40,337 bases of DNA. Origin: Nitrospirota bacterium. Its GTDB lineage: Bacteria > Nitrospirota > Thermodesulfovibrionia > Thermodesulfovibrionales > UBA1546. The notes under the pieces are model-generated. The model had not been told where the DNA came from, did not search any database, and saw only the letters and a list, made by a program, of their open reading frames with translations. Positions 7,857 through 15,013 of this stretch are shown one piece after another; the first letter of the stretch is position 1, and each line of letters begins with the position of its first letter. The stretch lies in NCBI GenBank assembly GCA_016208875.1, contig JACQXD010000159.1, positions 1 through 40,337 of the forward strand. Reading direction: 5' to 3'. Made by a program: the position numbers and the translations under genes.

Positions 7857-9683
7857 TTAGTCTCCAACGGTAACTCTCAAAACCTCTTCTATTGTAGTAG
7901 TACCTTCTCTCACCTTTGTCAGACCGCTCATCCTCAACGATTTCATGCCGCCCCGTATAGCAGCCTTTTTTAGATCATCTGTAGATGCGCCTTCGAGCAC
8001 GAGCTTTCTGACCTCATCGTTAATAATCATAACCTCATAAAGGGCTATCCTCCCTTTATACCCGGAATTATTGCAGATCGAACACCCTTTCCCTTTGTAA
8101 CATTTAATAGTCTGTGCTTCTTCTTCCGGGAGACCCAAGTTTATAAGGGTCGGCACCGGGATCTTTTCGACTTCCTTCTCGCACTGCTGGCATATTTTTC
8201 TTGCGAGCCTTTGGGCCATTATCATTATAACAGATGATGACACTAAAAATGGTTCTATACCCATATTTAACAGTCTGCTTATACTGCTGGGGGCGTCGTT
8301 AGTATGCAAAGTGCTGAGGACAAGATGGCCAGTTAAGGCCGCCTTTACCGCGATCTCTGCCGTCTCAAAGTCGCGTATCTCGCCGACAAGGATAATATCG
8401 GGGCTCTGTCGCAAAAATGCCCTCAGCGCAGATGCAAATGTCAGTCCTATCTCCTCTTTCATCTGTACCTGATTTATACCAAGGAAGTTATATTCGATGG
8501 GGTCTTCGGCAGTCATTATATTTATATTGGGCTTGTTGAGATAATTCAATGCAGAGTAAAGGGTCGTTGTCTTCCCGCTTCCGGTAGGTCCTGTTACGAG
8601 TATCATTCCATAGGGTTTATTCAGAGCCTCCATAAATTTCTGGAGCGCCCCTTCTTCAAACCCGAGTTTTGTAAGGTCTACCTGCAATGAAGCTTTATCG
8701 AGAATCCTGAGAACAGTCTTTTCACCGAAAAGCGTGGGTAGAACAGACACACGGAAATCCACCTCTTTTTTCTTGCCGAGTCTCAGCTTTATCCTTCCGT
8801 CCTGCGGGAGCCTTCTCTCTGCGATGTCGAGTTTTGACATAATCTTAAGCCTTGAGGTTATGGAACCTTTGACTTTTAACGGCAGATTCATGGCCAGGGC
8901 AAGGACACCGTCAACCCTGTATCTGACCCTGAGGGATGTCTCATAAGGTTCTATGTGAATATCGCTTGCACCGAGCTTTATTGCGTTTATAAGGATGCCG
9001 CTTACAAGCTTAACAATCGGTTCCTCGACCTCGGTTTTTCCGGTCAGTACATCTTCTTCGGTTATATGTTCGATATCATCGAGTGCGTCTCCGACGACCT
9101 TATCAAATTCATCAACATCAACCGTAGGTCCCTCTTCAAATGACACATCCTCTTCCCCTGCAAGCTCGGTATCCGAAAGGGTATAGTCCTTTGCCTCCAG
9201 TTTGATTCCCTTTGCCGCTGCCTGCGACTGCAGCCTTGCCGCTATAAGTCCCTCGCCCTTACCGCCATAATATGTAGTTATCGTATCTATAAGTGCAGAT
9301 TCTGTTGCGATTACAACCTCAACATTGTATCCTGTCATAAACTTAACATCGTCTATCGCAAAAACGTTGGATGGATCTGCCATAGCAATTGTCAGTGTAG
9401 CTCCCACCCTTGCTACGGGCATTATCATGTATTTCTTTGCCATGTCTGCAGGGATAAGCTTTAATACGGATGGGTCAATCTTATAATCGGAAAGATTCAT
9501 TGCCGATACGCCATATTGCTTACTGAGAAAGGCAGCAAGTTTATCCTCGGTAATATGACCTAATTTAACAAGGTTGGTACCGAGTCTACCGCCGCCCTTT
9601 TTCTGAAGTGCAAGGGCCTCTTTCAATTGTGCCTCGGTAATAACCCCCGAGGCTGTGAGTATCTCGCCTAATTTTACCGCCAC
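7857..9683 (-). CDS. pilB: Type IV pilus assembly ATPase PilB, second copy
   Basis: 608 residues. An MshEN domain fills about residues 1-145 (RLGTNLVKLGHITEDKLA), a variable acidic linker runs 165-220, and the GspE-type ATPase begins near 225. Walker A GPTGSGKT is at 365-372, followed by an Asp box (TAEDPIEY), Walker B (IILVGEIRD) and a His box (LVLSTLHT). A four-cysteine zinc loop near 490-545 (KICQQC and CSICNNSGYKGR) is the PilB/GspE hallmark. It powers pilus extension. The upstream neighbour at 9826-11664 is a close paralogue in tandem. Both keep all catalytic motifs, so neither copy is a pseudogene. Confidence 0.93.
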   Translation of the reverse strand: MAVKLGEILTASGVITEAQLKEALALQKKGGGRLGTNLVKLGHITEDKLAAFLSKQYGVSAMNLSDYKIDPSVLKLIPADMAKKYMIMPVARVGATLTIAMADPSNVFAIDDVKFMTGYNVEVVIATESALIDTITTYYGGKGEGLIAARLQSQAAAKGIKLEAKDYTLSDTELAGEEDVSFEEGPTVDVDEFDKVVGDALDDIEHITEEDVLTGKTEVEEPIVKLVSGILINAIKLGASDIHIEPYETSLRVRYRVDGVLALAMNLPLKVKGSITSRLKIMSKLDIAERRLPQDGRIKLRLGKKKEVDFRVSVLPTLFGEKTVLRILDKASLQVDLTKLGFEEGALQKFMEALNKPYGMILVTGPTGSGKTTTLYSALNYLNKPNINIMTAEDPIEYNFLGINQVQMKEEIGLTFASALRAFLRQSPDIILVGEIRDFETAEIAVKAALTGHLVLSTLHTNDAPSSISRLLNMGIEPFLVSSSVIMIMAQRLARKICQQCEKEVEKIPVPTLINLGLPEEEAQTIKCYKGKGCSICNNSGYKGRIALYEVMIINDEVRKLVLEGASTDDLKKAAIRGGMKSLRMSGLTKVREGTTTIEEVLRVTVGD

Positions 9684-9701
9684 TGCTTGCTCCGCGAAAA
9701 T

Positions 9702-9824
9702 TCATGATGCACGATGCATGATGCATGATGCATAACACCCCCCTTTAATTCCCCTCTTACTAAGGGGGGACATAGGGGGGTGTATCGTGCATCGTGTATC
9801 GTGTATCGTGTATCCTGCATCACG
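9702..9824. repeat. Nested compound palindrome between the two pilB genes
   Basis: Three layers are nested. Outer arms of ATGATGCACGATGCATG type (about 9703-9733) face arms of GTATCGTGCATCGTG type (about 9782-9822). Inside them ACACCCCCCT (9735-9744) pairs with AGGGGGGTGT (9774-9783). Inside those a CCCCT (9751-9755) pairs with the AGGGG at 9763. It looks like one repeat element inserted into the loop of another. No T-run follows, so it is not a classical terminator. Confidence 0.75.
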
Positions 9825-9825
9825 G

Positions 9826-11664
9826 TCAGTCCCCGAATGTCGCCCTTACTATCTCTTCCACGGATGTAATGCCATCTTTTATTTTCGTTAAACCGCTTAT
9901 CCGCAGCGTCCTCATACCGAGTTTGATGGCATTTCTCTTTATCTCATCGGCAGATGCACCTTCGAGCGTCAGTTCCTTGATCTCTTCTTTCAGCGGCATA
10001 ACCTCATAAATTCCTATTCTTCCTTTGTACCCTGAATTATTACATACAGGGCACCCCTTCCCCTTGTAGCATTTTATGGCTGCTGCCTCATCTTCCGGAA
10101 AGCCCAGCTTTATCAGGGCCGGTACAGGGATCTTTTCCTCTTCCTTACACTGGGGACATATCTTCCTTATAAGTCTCTGGGAAGCAATAAGGATAACCGA
10201 TGCTGCTACAAGAAACGGCTCAATGCCCATATTTAACAACCTGCTTATAGTGCTGGGGGCATCGTTTGTATGAAGGGTACTGAGGACGAGGTGACCTGTT
10301 AAGGCGGCCTTAACCGCGATCTCTGCCGTCTCAAAGTCGCGTATCTCACCGACCATGATAATATCCGGATCTTGCCTAAGAAATGACCTGAGGGCTGCGG
10401 CAAATGTAAGCCCTATATCATCTTTTACAGCAACCTGATTTATACCCGGGAAGTTATATTCGACCGGGTCTTCGGCCGTAGATACATTTACACCGATCTT
10501 ATTCAGATAATTTAATGCAGAATAAAGGGTTGTTGTTTTTCCGCAGCCGGTGGGACCGGTAACCAATATCATTCCATTGGGTCTTTCGAGTGCAATCATA
10601 AAATCTTTTAAAGGTTCCTCATCTATACCCAATTGGGCAAGGTCCACTTTAAGATTACCCTTATCGAGTATCCTCATGTTGGTCCTTTCACCGAAGAGAC
10701 ACGGTACGGTCGAAACCCGGAAGTCTACCTCTTTCTTCTTCCCGAGTTTTAACTTAATTCTTCCATCCTGTGGAAGTCTCCTCTCCGAAATATCGAGACG
10801 TGCCATTATCTTGAGCCTTGACGTTAGGGCACTCTTTATCTTTGCAGGTAGATTCATAATAACGCGGCACTCGCCGTCAATCCTGTATCTTACTCTGACC
10901 GAATTCTCATAGGGCTCGATCTGAACATCACTCGCGCCTGCCTTTATTGCATTTAAAAGAATACCATTGGTGAGTTTTATTATCGGAGCCGCAACCTCTT
11001 TTATCTCCTCTGCATCTTCTCTCTCGTCTACAACCTCAACGTCGCCGAGTGCCTTGCCGACAACCTCATCGAATTCTTCGACGTCAACCGTAGTCCCCTC
11101 TTCACTACCACCTAACATATCTTCTACATTCATATCGTCCGACAAAGTATAGTCCTTTGCCTGCAATATTTCCGTTGCAGCGGACACACTTGTAGCCTGT
11201 GATTGTGCCTGTTGCTTTGCCGCTATAAGTCCCTCGCCCTTACCGCCATAATAAGTAGTTATTGTATTTATGAGTGCCGATTCCGTTGCTATTACAACAT
11301 CAACGTTGTATCCGGTCATAAATTTAACATCATCTACTGCAAAAACATTGGAGGGATCTGCCATAGCGATCGTTAGTGTGGCCCCGACTCTTGCCACGGG
11401 CATTATCATATACTTCTTTGCCATATCGGCGGGAATAAGCTTTGATACGGATGGGTCGATCTTATAATCGGAGAGATTTATCGCCGACATTCCATATTGT
11501 TTGCTGAGAAAAGTGGCAAGTTTATCTTCGGTTATATGTCCTAATTTGACAAGGTTAGTACCGAGCCGGCCGCCCTTCTTTTTCTGGAGATTAAGGGCCT
11601 CTTTTAACTGATCTTCAGTTATTACGCCTGCTGTAATGAGTATCTGGCCTAATTTTACTGCCAT
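9826..11664 (-). CDS. pilB: Type IV pilus assembly ATPase PilB, first copy
   Basis: 612 residues with the same architecture as the gene that follows: MshEN domain (1-145), acidic linker (165-225), GspE ATPase with Walker A GPTGCGKT, TAEDPVEY, IIMVGEIRD, LVLSTLHT and a four-cysteine zinc loop (KICPQC and CPVCNNSGYKGR). The MshEN parts of the two copies are nearly identical, while linker and ATPase have drifted further, with sequence differences throughout. It is the first gene of the operon, with a sigma-70-like promoter just upstream. No ribosome-binding site is visible before the ATG and the predicted leader is only about 8 bases, so translation may be nearly leaderless. Confidence 0.93.
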   Translation of the reverse strand: MAVKLGQILITAGVITEDQLKEALNLQKKKGGRLGTNLVKLGHITEDKLATFLSKQYGMSAINLSDYKIDPSVSKLIPADMAKKYMIMPVARVGATLTIAMADPSNVFAVDDVKFMTGYNVDVVIATESALINTITTYYGGKGEGLIAAKQQAQSQATSVSAATEILQAKDYTLSDDMNVEDMLGGSEEGTTVDVEEFDEVVGKALGDVEVVDEREDAEEIKEVAAPIIKLTNGILLNAIKAGASDVQIEPYENSVRVRYRIDGECRVIMNLPAKIKSALTSRLKIMARLDISERRLPQDGRIKLKLGKKKEVDFRVSTVPCLFGERTNMRILDKGNLKVDLAQLGIDEEPLKDFMIALERPNGMILVTGPTGCGKTTTLYSALNYLNKIGVNVSTAEDPVEYNFPGINQVAVKDDIGLTFAAALRSFLRQDPDIIMVGEIRDFETAEIAVKAALTGHLVLSTLHTNDAPSTISRLLNMGIEPFLVAASVILIASQRLIRKICPQCKEEEKIPVPALIKLGFPEDEAAAIKCYKGKGCPVCNNSGYKGRIGIYEVMPLKEEIKELTLEGASADEIKRNAIKLGMRTLRISGLTKIKDGITSVEEIVRATFGD

Positions 11665-11678
11665 AAATTTAATTTTAC

Positions 11679-11706
11679 ACTATATATAAGCATAATGTGA
11701 AGTCAA
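11679..11706 (-). promoter_or_regulatory. Sigma-70-like promoter of the pil operon
   Basis: On the minus strand TTGACT (11701-11706) and TATAGT (11679-11684) are separated by 16 bases. The -10 box ends 15 bases before the pilB ATG, which implies a very short 5' leader. It sits between the 3' end of tRNA-Ala and pilB. Confidence 0.5.
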
Positions 11707-11749
11707 ACACAGGTTTTTTATATCGACAGTATTTAGACTAAAAAGAAAG

Positions 11750-11822
11750 TGGACGGTAGGGGATTCGAACCCCCGACTTCCACGTTGCGAACGTGGCGCT
11801 CTCCCAACTGAGCTAACCGCCC
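11750..11822 (-). tRNA. tRNA-Ala, anticodon CGC
   Basis: The minus strand folds into a full cloverleaf. The acceptor GGGCGGT pairs with ACCGTCC, the D arm is GCTC...GAGC, and the anticodon stem CCACG/CGTGG holds loop TTCGCAA (anticodon at 11787-11789). The T arm is GGGGG-TTCGAAT-CCCCT, with discriminator A at 11750. Position 3:70 is G:U, the alanine identity element. CCA is not encoded. It reads codon GCG. Confidence 0.96.
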
Positions 11823-11828
11823 ATTGTT

Positions 11829-11890
11829 AAATTCCAATAACCAACTCTCAATAACCAAGTTTGGAATTTGGGATTTGGTAATTGGTTATT
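11829..11890. repeat. CCAATAACCAA-type dispersed repeat
   Basis: Strings AATTCCAATAACCAA and TTGGTAATTGGTTATT face each other around TTTGGAATTTGGG, giving an imperfect hairpin. It fills the whole space between the cytochrome stop codon and the tRNA. Confidence 0.7.
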
Positions 11891-12322
11891 CTATTCCTTA
11901 TGGCATTTTATACAAAACGCAGAATTATTAGGAAACCTTAACAGCATTTCATATCCCTTTGTACCATGAGGATCATGACATGTTATACAAGTTATCCTCC
12001 CATCAGGGTCTAAAGGGAACCCTTCCACAGTCACAGAAACTTTTATCCCTACCGCGTGTTCTCCCTTGCCGATCCTTTCTTGATGGCAGGATACACAAAT
12101 ATCTGCTGCCGGTTTACCGAGCAAAGGCTTTTCTTCTCCTTTGTGTGATAAGTGACACATACTACAATTTTTTGCTTCATGTGCCGTAACCTCAGGCGGT
12201 TTGATTTCCGGAACCTCGATCTTTGGAGCTGCACAGGCTATAAAAAGCACCAGTAAAGCTAACCCCCAAAATGCGTTTAGAAAAGTGTAGATGTCTGCAA
12301 TTTTGAATTTTGATTTTTGCAT
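11891..12322 (-). CDS. Tetraheme c-type cytochrome, lipoprotein
   Basis: 143 residues from the ATG at 12322. A short basic start and a hydrophobic stretch end in a lipobox-like LFIAC with C30, so the protein is probably lipid-anchored outside the cytoplasm. Four haem c sites follow: CSMCH, CVSCH, CITCH and CIKCH, paired in the doubled-CXXCH manner of small periplasmic electron carriers. The CHDPHGT and CHLSHKGE surroundings fit that family. The frame is open further upstream, but that part overlaps the small UGA-containing gene, so I chose the later start. The start codon itself lies in a dispersed AAAATTCAAAATGCAAAAATC repeat and has no ribosome-binding site, so coupling to the upstream gene (16 bases away) is likely. 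Confidence 0.82.
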   Translation of the reverse strand: MQKSKFKIADIYTFLNAFWGLALLVLFIACAAPKIEVPEIKPPEVTAHEAKNCSMCHLSHKGEEKPLLGKPAADICVSCHQERIGKGEHAVGIKVSVTVEGFPLDPDGRITCITCHDPHGTKGYEMLLRFPNNSAFCIKCHKE

Positions 12323-12335
12323 TTTGAATTTTATT
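12304..12335. repeat. AATTCAAAATGCAAAAATC repeat supplying a start codon
   Basis: On the minus strand this common dispersed word contains the ATG used by the tetraheme lipoprotein and encodes its first residues (MQKSKFKI). A relative encodes [11 protein letters not shown] in hemC at 25252-25290. Confidence 0.6.
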
Positions 12336-12338
12336 AGG

Positions 12339-12506
12339 TTATGCCCTGTTGCACGGACGGAGTGAGATGTCCCTCCATGTATCCTCATCTATCTCGTCGA
12401 TATACTCTTTCAACGGATATATTCTGCCGCATTCCATGCAGCGAAAGGTAACTGCCCTTCAACCGAAATGGAGTTTTAAGTTGCCTTTACACTCTCTACA
12501 TTTCAT
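12339..12506 (-). CDS. Candidate dual-CXXC small selenoprotein with in-frame UGA
   Basis: A 55-codon frame from ATG (12506) to TAA (12339), interrupted by one TGA at 12459-12461 (codon 16). The translation is MKCRECKGNLKLHFG, then UGA, then RAVTFRCMECGRIYP and an acidic tail ending RPCNRA. Two CXXC pairs (C3/C6 and C23/C26) flank the UGA, as in a zinc-ribbon or redox protein. The frame makes good sense on both sides of the UGA, and a 7-base-pair hairpin with a GGA loop follows it at bacterial SECIS spacing. I recall a family named dual CXXC motif small (seleno)protein in public annotation, which this fits. A TG-extended -10 promoter lies upstream, and the tetraheme lipoprotein follows after 16 bases. 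The alternative is a pseudogene with one nonsense mutation. No selA, selB or selC is in the window. Confidence 0.65.
12426..12442 (-). promoter_or_regulatory. Bacterial SECIS-like hairpin
   Basis: On the minus strand GCTGCATGGAATGCGGC folds as seven consecutive pairs (one G-U) around the triloop GGA. The loop starts 23 bases after the UGA. Bacterial SECIS models ask for a loop 16-37 bases after UGA with a G in its first two positions, and both conditions hold. The hairpin overlaps the codons of the second CXXC motif, so some complementarity could be coincidental. Confidence 0.55.
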
Positions 12507-12546
12507 CTTGAAATTTTATTCCTTCAAATTTGTACTTAGTTCTGCA

Positions 12547-13557
12547 ATGTATTTAATAATTATACCAATTACAATATATAAAGAGGAACTGCTTGAAATA
12601 AAATTTTCCCCAAAAGAGAATTATTGTTATATGGTCAAGGATATTGATCCAAAAAATTACCGCCCTGTTCCCTCTCTTCCTTTAGCAATAGTAGCCTCAT
12701 ATCGAGGCATGACTCAAGAGGAGATAGAAAAAGCCCTCTTTAATTATCATGACAATAACATCACCCTGCATGGAAAGAATAACTATGTCCAGAATGACAT
12801 TCATATACACATGGCAAAAGGCGGCAGGATAACCCCTATTTTCATCGGGAACTATGAAAGGTTTGACAGGGAAGTAAACCTCGATCAATTGCTTAAAGAG
12901 TACGGCAGAGAGCAACCGGCGAACGACACAATATTCAAGAATAAGATAGTTTTTGTCGGCGGCAGTTATGATAAAAGAGATTTTTATTATACTCCTCTCG
13001 GCAGGATGTCCGGACTGGAAGTTGTGGCCAATATAACTCAGAGTATCCTGAGCGGTACTCTGATCACCCACATGAGTTTTTTAAAGGCATTCATAATTGA
13101 GCTTATCCTCGGAAGTATAGTTGCGGTTATATTTGTTTTAACCTCGCCCTGCCGGGCATCCATCATCTGTTTTATTGCCCTCATTCCTGCAATAGTATTA
13201 GCCAGTTATCTTGCCTTCTCTACTTCGTACTACTGGTTTGACTTTGTCCCGACTATTGCAGGAGTTATGGTTCATGGTTATATAAGCAAAAAAGAAAAAG
13301 GCAGGGGAAAGGTAATGGAAGGCGAAGGGGTAGCGAACTTTGCAAGGGCATTTCAACATGCTGGTGCAAGGAGTGTTGTTGTGAGCCTCTGGTCAGTGGC
13401 ATCAAATGAGACAGTGGAATTCATGAAGGTCTTTTATGGTTATCTTAAAGCCGGTAAAGGAAAAGCAGAAGCCCTGAGACTTGCCAGAAACGAGATTAAA
13501 GCAAAATACCCCAACCCCTACTTCTGGTCGCCTTTTATATTGCATGGAGAGGGGTAA
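12547..13557 (+). pseudogene. CHASE2/CHAT deletion chimera
   Basis: The frame joins two truncated domains. Up to about codon 260 it matches the second half of a CHASE2 sensor (IFKNKIVFVGGSYDKRDF, then TPLGRMSGLEVVANI), followed by three membrane segments. The last 85 codons match only the C-terminal third of a CHAT (caspase-like) domain (GEGVANFARAF, ARSVVVSLWSV, YFWSPFILHGEG). The CHASE2 first half and the CHAT catalytic His and Cys are missing. The junction falls in similar K-K-E-K-G/G-R-G-K-V codons, as expected if neighbouring genes were fused by deletion. Upstream codons to 12349 are the antisense of the small selenoprotein gene, and no ribosome-binding site is seen. Expression as a membrane protein is possible but protease function is not. 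Confidence 0.75.
12559..12567 (-). promoter_or_regulatory. Extended -10 promoter for the selenoprotein-cytochrome pair
   Basis: The minus strand reads TGGTATAAT, a TG-extended consensus -10 box, about 50 bases before the ATG at 12506. No good -35 box is seen, as is usual for extended -10 promoters. Confidence 0.45.
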
Positions 13558-13656
13558 GACTGTAAAATATAAGCAGGAGACAGAACAGGGTCAAAACCTA
13601 AAATATACATTTTATAATTCTAATAAGGATAGAATATCTTTAAAAAGGTGAGAGGT

Positions 13657-13662
13657 TATAAT
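13657..13662 (+). promoter_or_regulatory. Possible -10 box of the toxin-antitoxin operon
   Basis: TATAAT lies 33 bases before the antitoxin ATG in an AT-rich stretch. The -35 region is weak (ATATCT at 17 bases). Confidence 0.35.
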
Positions 13663-13695
13663 ATTTAATGAGTAAAGGAATCGGGAGGTGCAACT

Positions 13696-13893
13696 ATGAA
13701 AGTTGCTGACTTAAGTACCGATGAGCTTAAAGAATTGATAAGCAAGATAATTGAAGAAAAATTCAGAGAACTTATTGACCCTGATTTCGGACTTGAATTA
13801 AGAGAAGATTTTGTTCAAGCCCTTGAAGCTTCAATTGCTTCCAAAGAAAGAATTCCCTTTGATGAAATTAAAAAGCGTCTCGGATTGAGCTGA
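13696..13893 (+). CDS. Putative antitoxin of a type II system
   Basis: 65 residues, acidic and helical, with repeated charged helices (STDELKELISKIIEEKFREL) and a C-terminal RIPFDEIKKRLGLS. A strong ribosome-binding site (GGGAGGTG) lies 5 bases before the ATG. It lacks an obvious DNA-binding fold by eye. It is called antitoxin because a RelE/ParE-type toxin begins one base after its stop codon. It should bind and neutralise that toxin, and the pair may autoregulate. Confidence 0.75.
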   Translation: MKVADLSTDELKELISKIIEEKFRELIDPDFGLELREDFVQALEASIASKERIPFDEIKKRLGLS

Positions 13894-13894
13894 C

Positions 13895-14158
13895 ATGATA
13901 TTTGCGATTAAGTCTACGCCTCAGGCGGAAGAAGACTTATCTCGTCTTGATAAGACAATTGCCCAAAATATCTCGAATAAAATAGAGTGGCTTTCCCAAA
14001 ATATAGAAAATATCATTCCATCTCCACTCAAAGGAAAATTTAAAGGCAAATACAAGCTTAGAGTTGGTGACTGGAGAGTTGTATATTCCTTTGAACACTC
14101 ATCTCAGATTATTACGGTATATGCAGTCAGACATCGCAGTGAAGTATACAAAATATGA
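13895..14158 (+). CDS. RelE/ParE-family toxin
   Basis: 87 residues, the usual size. The start MIFAIKSTPQAEEDLSRLDK and the core PLKGKFKGKYKLRVGDWRVVY with the end ITVYAVRHRSEVY are the typical pattern of a RelE-type fold. The RVGDWRVVY strand and the HRSEVY tail hold the usual basic and aromatic active-site residues of mRNA-cleaving RelE toxins. Its ATG follows the antitoxin stop by one base. ParE (gyrase poison) cannot be excluded from sequence alone. Confidence 0.88.
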   Translation: MIFAIKSTPQAEEDLSRLDKTIAQNISNKIEWLSQNIENIIPSPLKGKFKGKYKLRVGDWRVVYSFEHSSQIITVYAVRHRSEVYKI

Positions 14159-14244
14159 ACCAGCAGTCTTCATTATCCTCAGTTGACCAAAGCCACGCTG
14201 CTTCAAAAAGCATTTTATAGGCATTAACAAATTGAAGGTATCCT

Positions 14245-14919
14245 TCATGGACTAAACCTCACGTAATTCTCCCAGTAATAAAGAAGCTCCTTTGTTGCCC
14301 TGACATCTCCCATACAGTATCTCGCAATATCAACGTATCTCTTATCGGTGAAAATGGCTTTAATATCGTATCCCGTAATGCCGTCCTCTTTAGGACTCTT
14401 TATGCCGAATGTCTTGCACCACATATCGAGACTGAACCTGCGCCGTGAGGCCCCATAAAAAGTCAACTGGTCAAACAGGTCTATATGCGGTCCATTATAT
14501 CTGTTCGGCATAATTTCCCTTGAGGGTTTTATCTTATGCACTGCGGAACGGATGAGTATGAAAGGGCAATCGAACCCTCTGCCGTTGAACGTAATAATTT
14601 GCGTATAAGTTTTTACTGTATTCCAGAATTTTTCGAGTATCTCTTTTTCGGTTCCCGTCTCAAATTTTATTCCGTTCTCCTCGAAAGGAAGACACTCGGT
14701 CCCCGGCGACTGGAAATATACTGCGCCTTTATCGGTGTCGGGATTCAGAAGACCGATAGTTATTATCTCGCCTGTCAGAGGATAAAACGACAGGCTTTCT
14801 TTAACATCCTTAACATCTTCATCCGTCTCTGCCCATTTAAGAAGATAGTCCTGCGTCCCTTTATCGAGGGAATCGAAGTCCTTGCCGAGAGTCTCTATAT
14901 CAAAAATTATTCGGGACAT
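14245..14919 (-). CDS. Predicted 3'-5' exonuclease, PolB-exonuclease-like (DnaQ fold)
   Basis: 224 residues. The three exonuclease motifs are visible: Exo I FDIETLG (D7, E9), Exo II ITFNGRGFDCPFI, and Exo III YCMGDVRATKELL with the last Asp near the C-terminus. This is the stand-alone family related to the proofreading domain of family B polymerases. A metal-dependent single-strand exonuclease role in repair or RNA trimming is inferred. It is the last gene of the minus-strand run and is separated from ctpA by an 84-base palindromic repeat. Confidence 0.88.
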   Translation of the reverse strand: MSRIIFDIETLGKDFDSLDKGTQDYLLKWAETDEDVKDVKESLSFYPLTGEIITIGLLNPDTDKGAVYFQSPGTECLPFEENGIKFETGTEKEILEKFWNTVKTYTQIITFNGRGFDCPFILIRSAVHKIKPSREIMPNRYNGPHIDLFDQLTFYGASRRRFSLDMWCKTFGIKSPKEDGITGYDIKAIFTDKRYVDIARYCMGDVRATKELLYYWENYVRFSP

Positions 14920-14928
14920 AATCTAAAC

Positions 14929-15012
14929 GATACACGATGCACGATGCATGATACATGATACGCAATGCAAGACGAGTTTGTTAATCGTGTATCGTGAATC
15001 ATGCATCGTGGT
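14929..15012. repeat. ACGATGCATGATAC / GTATCGTG palindromic repeat
   Basis: Words of the ATACACGATGCACGATGCATG type (14931-14960) face words GTGTATCGTGAATC and ATGCATCGTGG (14986-15011) across a short spacer, so a long hairpin can form. It is of the same type as the outer arms at 9702-9824. Confidence 0.75.
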
Positions 15013-15013
15013 T

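Noticed and set aside
9735-9783. Rho-independent terminator between the pilB genes
   Set aside because: The G/C-rich stem is present, but no T-run follows on either strand and the downstream genes belong to the same operon.
9702-9824. CRISPR array
   Set aside because: The short words are not evenly spaced, there are no unique spacers of constant length, and no cas genes are in the window.
12349-12546. Plus-strand coding extension in front of the CHASE2/CHAT chimera
   Set aside because: It is the antisense of the small dual-CXXC gene and resembles no CHASE2 sequence; the match begins only after about 12600.
14159-14244. Possible gene remnant on the minus strand (pattern EGYLQFVNAYKMLFEAAWLW)
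   Set aside because: The stretch reads like protein sequence but has no start, no family match I can name, and is under 90 bases.
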